Source: Thermodesulfovibrionales bacterium
GTDB lineage: Bacteria > Nitrospirota > Thermodesulfovibrionia > Thermodesulfovibrionales > Dissulfurispiraceae
Direction: 5' to 3'
DNA: 7,213 nucleotides
NCBI GenBank assembly: GCA_021129835.1
Contig: JAJOKM010000132.1
Coordinates: forward strand, 1 to 7,213
Shown: positions 6,453 to 7,213 of the stretch, one piece after another
How the letters are laid out: each line of letters opens with the position of its first letter
Numbering within the stretch: position 1 is the stretch's first letter
Notes under the pieces: model-generated
What the model was told of the DNA's origin: nothing
The model's database searches: none
Seen by the model: the letters and a program-made list of their open reading frames with translations, nothing else
Program-made: the position numbers and the translations under genes

Positions 6453-6779
6453 TCAATTGAGTCGTTTATCTGGAGTCGTAGAGTCAAGCAATTGACTTAA
6501 GAACCACGCTTTTTCTTCCAAAACTATCAATTTACCTTCTAACTCCTTAAGCCTTTTTTCTGTCTCTTTTTTTACTTTTTCAAAACGTTTTTCTGTCTTC
6601 TTTTTTATGAAATTAATCTTCTCTGCAGTCTCTTCTTTAAATAACTCAATCTCGAGCAGGAGGGAATTAAATCTCTCATCAGACTCTTTCTTTAGCGACT
6701 CAATTTCAAACATTACTTGCTCTAACTTTTCTCTGATGAGAACTTTTTTCTCATCATTTTTTAATTTTAAAGACACCAT
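6453..6779 (-). CDS. small coiled-coil protein of unknown function
   Basis: From the ATG at 6779 this frame gives 108 residues, nearly all Glu/Lys-rich helix with hydrophobic residues at heptad-like spacing (EKINFIKKKTEKRFEKVKK and similar). It is therefore a probable long coiled coil, with a short non-helical tail ending DSTTPDKRLN. There is no signal peptide, transmembrane segment or enzymatic motif. The frame stays open upstream to a GTG at 6866, adding 29 residues of different, non-coiled composition (GIRQIDIIDKGVIAF). Neither start has a convincing ribosome site; an internal GTG at 6794 is a third option, and I chose 6779 because the coiled-coil composition begins there. A TAA just upstream of 6866 bounds the frame, next to the inverted-repeat unit at 6878-6945, so the gene may have lost its 5' part. 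It reads into tRNA-Gly two bases downstream. Family and role unknown; it may be a remnant. Confidence 0.55.
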   Translation of the reverse strand: MVSLKLKNDEKKVLIREKLEQVMFEIESLKKESDERFNSLLLEIELFKEETAEKINFIKKKTEKRFEKVKKETEKRLKELEGKLIVLEEKAWFLSQLLDSTTPDKRLN

Positions 6780-6877
6780 ACTAAAGGCTATCACACCCTT
6801 ATCGATTATGTCAATTTGCCTAATGCCAATAGCAAGAGAGCCGTTTAGTTGATGCCCTCTGAACACCTTTTTTTAGG

Positions 6878-6945
6878 CTTTTGCAAGAGTATCTTGCCTG
6901 GAAATAGAGATAGAAATCTCCAATTTATAAAGCCTCTTGCAAAAG
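6878..6945. repeat. 68-bp unit bounded by 12-bp perfect inverted repeats
   Basis: CTTTTGCAAGAG (6878-6889) and CTCTTGCAAAAG (6934-6945) are exact reverse complements; the flanking bases (GG and TC) nearly extend them. The 44-base interior has a small GAGAT/ATCTC hairpin and no coding content. The layout suits a tiny miniature inverted-repeat element or a solo remnant of an insertion sequence. I see no clear target duplication outside it. The element lies immediately upstream of the coiled-coil gene. Confidence 0.6.
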
Positions 6946-6996
6946 TCGTAAAGTATAAGATTTCTCCCGGAGCCTGTCCTGAGCGTAAATACTAAG

Positions 6997-7017
6997 ATTC
7001 CTCGCTTCGCTCGGAAT
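6997..7017. repeat. ATTCC/GGAAT palindrome
   Basis: ATTCC (6997-7001) pairs with GGAAT (7013-7017) around an 11-base TCGC-rich loop. The trailing AATGACAAA recurs at 7039-7047. Likely part of a dispersed repeat family. Confidence 0.5.
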
Positions 7018-7033
7018 GACAAAAGCGAAGGGA

Positions 7034-7069
7034 TCGAAATGACAAAGTGGCTTATTGCTGTCATTTCGA
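7034..7069. repeat. 11-bp perfect inverted repeat TCGAAATGACA
   Basis: TCGAAATGACA (7034-7044) is the exact reverse complement of TGTCATTTCGA (7059-7069), with a 14-base loop. No T-run follows. It overlaps a smaller CATTTC/GAAATG pair (7062-7067/7075-7080). Confidence 0.6.
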
Positions 7070-7133
7070 AACATGAAATGCTGAAAAATCTTCAAACAAT
7101 CAGCATGCTTGATAACCTCTAAATCACCCTCAC

Positions 7134-7152
7134 CCCCGCATCAAGTGCGGGG
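7134..7152. repeat. strong CCCCGCA/TGCGGGG hairpin
   Basis: CCCCGCA (7134-7140), loop TCAAG, TGCGGGG (7146-7152) form a perfect 7-bp GC-rich stem. No T-run follows on either strand at the right distance, so a repeat unit is more likely than a terminator. A second stem-loop follows at 7163-7184 and shares the word ATCAAG. Confidence 0.55.
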
Positions 7153-7162
7153 CAGGCTCTAA

Positions 7163-7184
7163 CCCTCCTCATCAAGGGGGAGGG
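7163..7184. repeat. CCCTCC/GGAGGG hairpin
   Basis: CCCTCC (7163-7168) pairs with GGAGGG (7179-7184) across a 10-base loop containing ATCAAG. It looks like a sibling of the hairpin at 7134-7152. Confidence 0.5.
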
Positions 7185-7213
7185 CATATTATGTTACCAA
7201 CTCAATTTGGGAA

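Larger units (their letters stand above)
6867..7213. other. 347-base gene-free region made of palindromic repeat pieces
   Basis: No frame here has both a plausible start and protein-like composition. After the 68-bp unit, the region strings together several palindromes and GC-rich patches listed separately. Their words (CCTGTCCTGAGCG, CTCGCTTCGCTCGGAATGAC, CCCTCACCCCCGC) resemble dispersed intergenic repeats often seen in environmental bacterial contigs; that resemblance is from memory, not a search. The right edge has an ATG at 7191 behind a GGAGGG, too short to judge. Confidence 0.55.

Noticed and set aside
6191..6487. Minus-strand frames crossing the two tRNA genes
   Set aside because: They run straight through both tRNA cloverleafs and have no protein-like composition.
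6465..6491. TTGCTT/GATAAA promoter for tRNA-Gly on the minus strand
   Set aside because: Spacing is only 15 bases and both boxes are weak; a promoter farther upstream is equally possible.
6607..6852. Plus-strand Ser/Phe-rich frame
   Set aside because: It is the antisense of the Lys/Glu-rich coiled-coil gene; its composition is the mirror of that bias.
6873..7064. Minus-strand 63-residue frame containing SFRAKRGIL
   Set aside because: It is read through palindromic repeat sequence and the 68-bp inverted-repeat unit. Such peptides are a familiar by-product of intergenic repeats, not a gene.
6878..7184. CRISPR array
   Set aside because: The repeats are different palindromes at irregular distances, not identical direct repeats with uniform spacers, and no cas gene is present.
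7191..7213. Start of a new gene at the right edge (ATG 7191 behind GGAGGG)
   Set aside because: Only seven codons are visible and the apparent ribosome site belongs to a repeat hairpin.

Overview
The window looks like chromosomal DNA from an anaerobic, AT-leaning bacterium (G+C roughly low-to-mid 40s % by eye). The evidence is a tungsten/molybdenum-type aldehyde:ferredoxin oxidoreductase (AOR) with its dedicated ferredoxin partner, a PilW-type pilotin lipoprotein, bacterial tRNA genes and good Shine-Dalgarno sites. A deep-branching Gram-negative anaerobe (Nitrospirota or Desulfobacterota-like) is plausible but not proven: no rRNA or other phylogenetic marker is present.

Layout. (1) 1-3124, plus strand: a SNF2-type helicase/translocase whose frame is open to the left edge, then a 375-residue protein of unknown family with 11 cysteines in its last 50 residues. 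Between them lies a short reading frame overlapping both genes, together with a 10-bp inverted repeat. Order, strand and tight packing suggest one operon. (2) 3125-5426, plus strand: an AOR-associated polyferredoxin gene broken by two -1 frameshifts and a Cys-to-Arg change, overlapping an intact 594-residue AOR. A small palindrome between 10-bp direct repeats separates this unit from the helicase unit. (3) 5423-6219, plus strand: a near-consensus sigma70 promoter overlapping the AOR stop codon drives a TPR lipoprotein of PilW/PilF type. (4) 6223-6779, minus strand: a coiled-coil protein of unknown function, then tRNA-Gly(GCC) and tRNA-Cys(GCA), converging on the TPR gene. (5) 6867-7213: no convincing gene; a 68-bp unit bounded by 12-bp inverted repeats and a patchwork of palindromes that resembles dispersed intergenic repeats.

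How the genes work together. Ferredoxin and AOR would form an aldehyde/carboxylate redox couple, with electrons passing from the tungstopterin and [4Fe-4S] cluster of AOR to the polyferredoxin. If the ferredoxin lesions are real, the AOR must use another acceptor. The AOR also departs from the classical pterin-binding motif around its fourth cluster cysteine. The helicase and Cys-rich protein form a candidate uncharacterised DNA- or RNA-remodelling module. It is the best candidate here for an undescribed system, but nothing in the sequence shows what it acts on.
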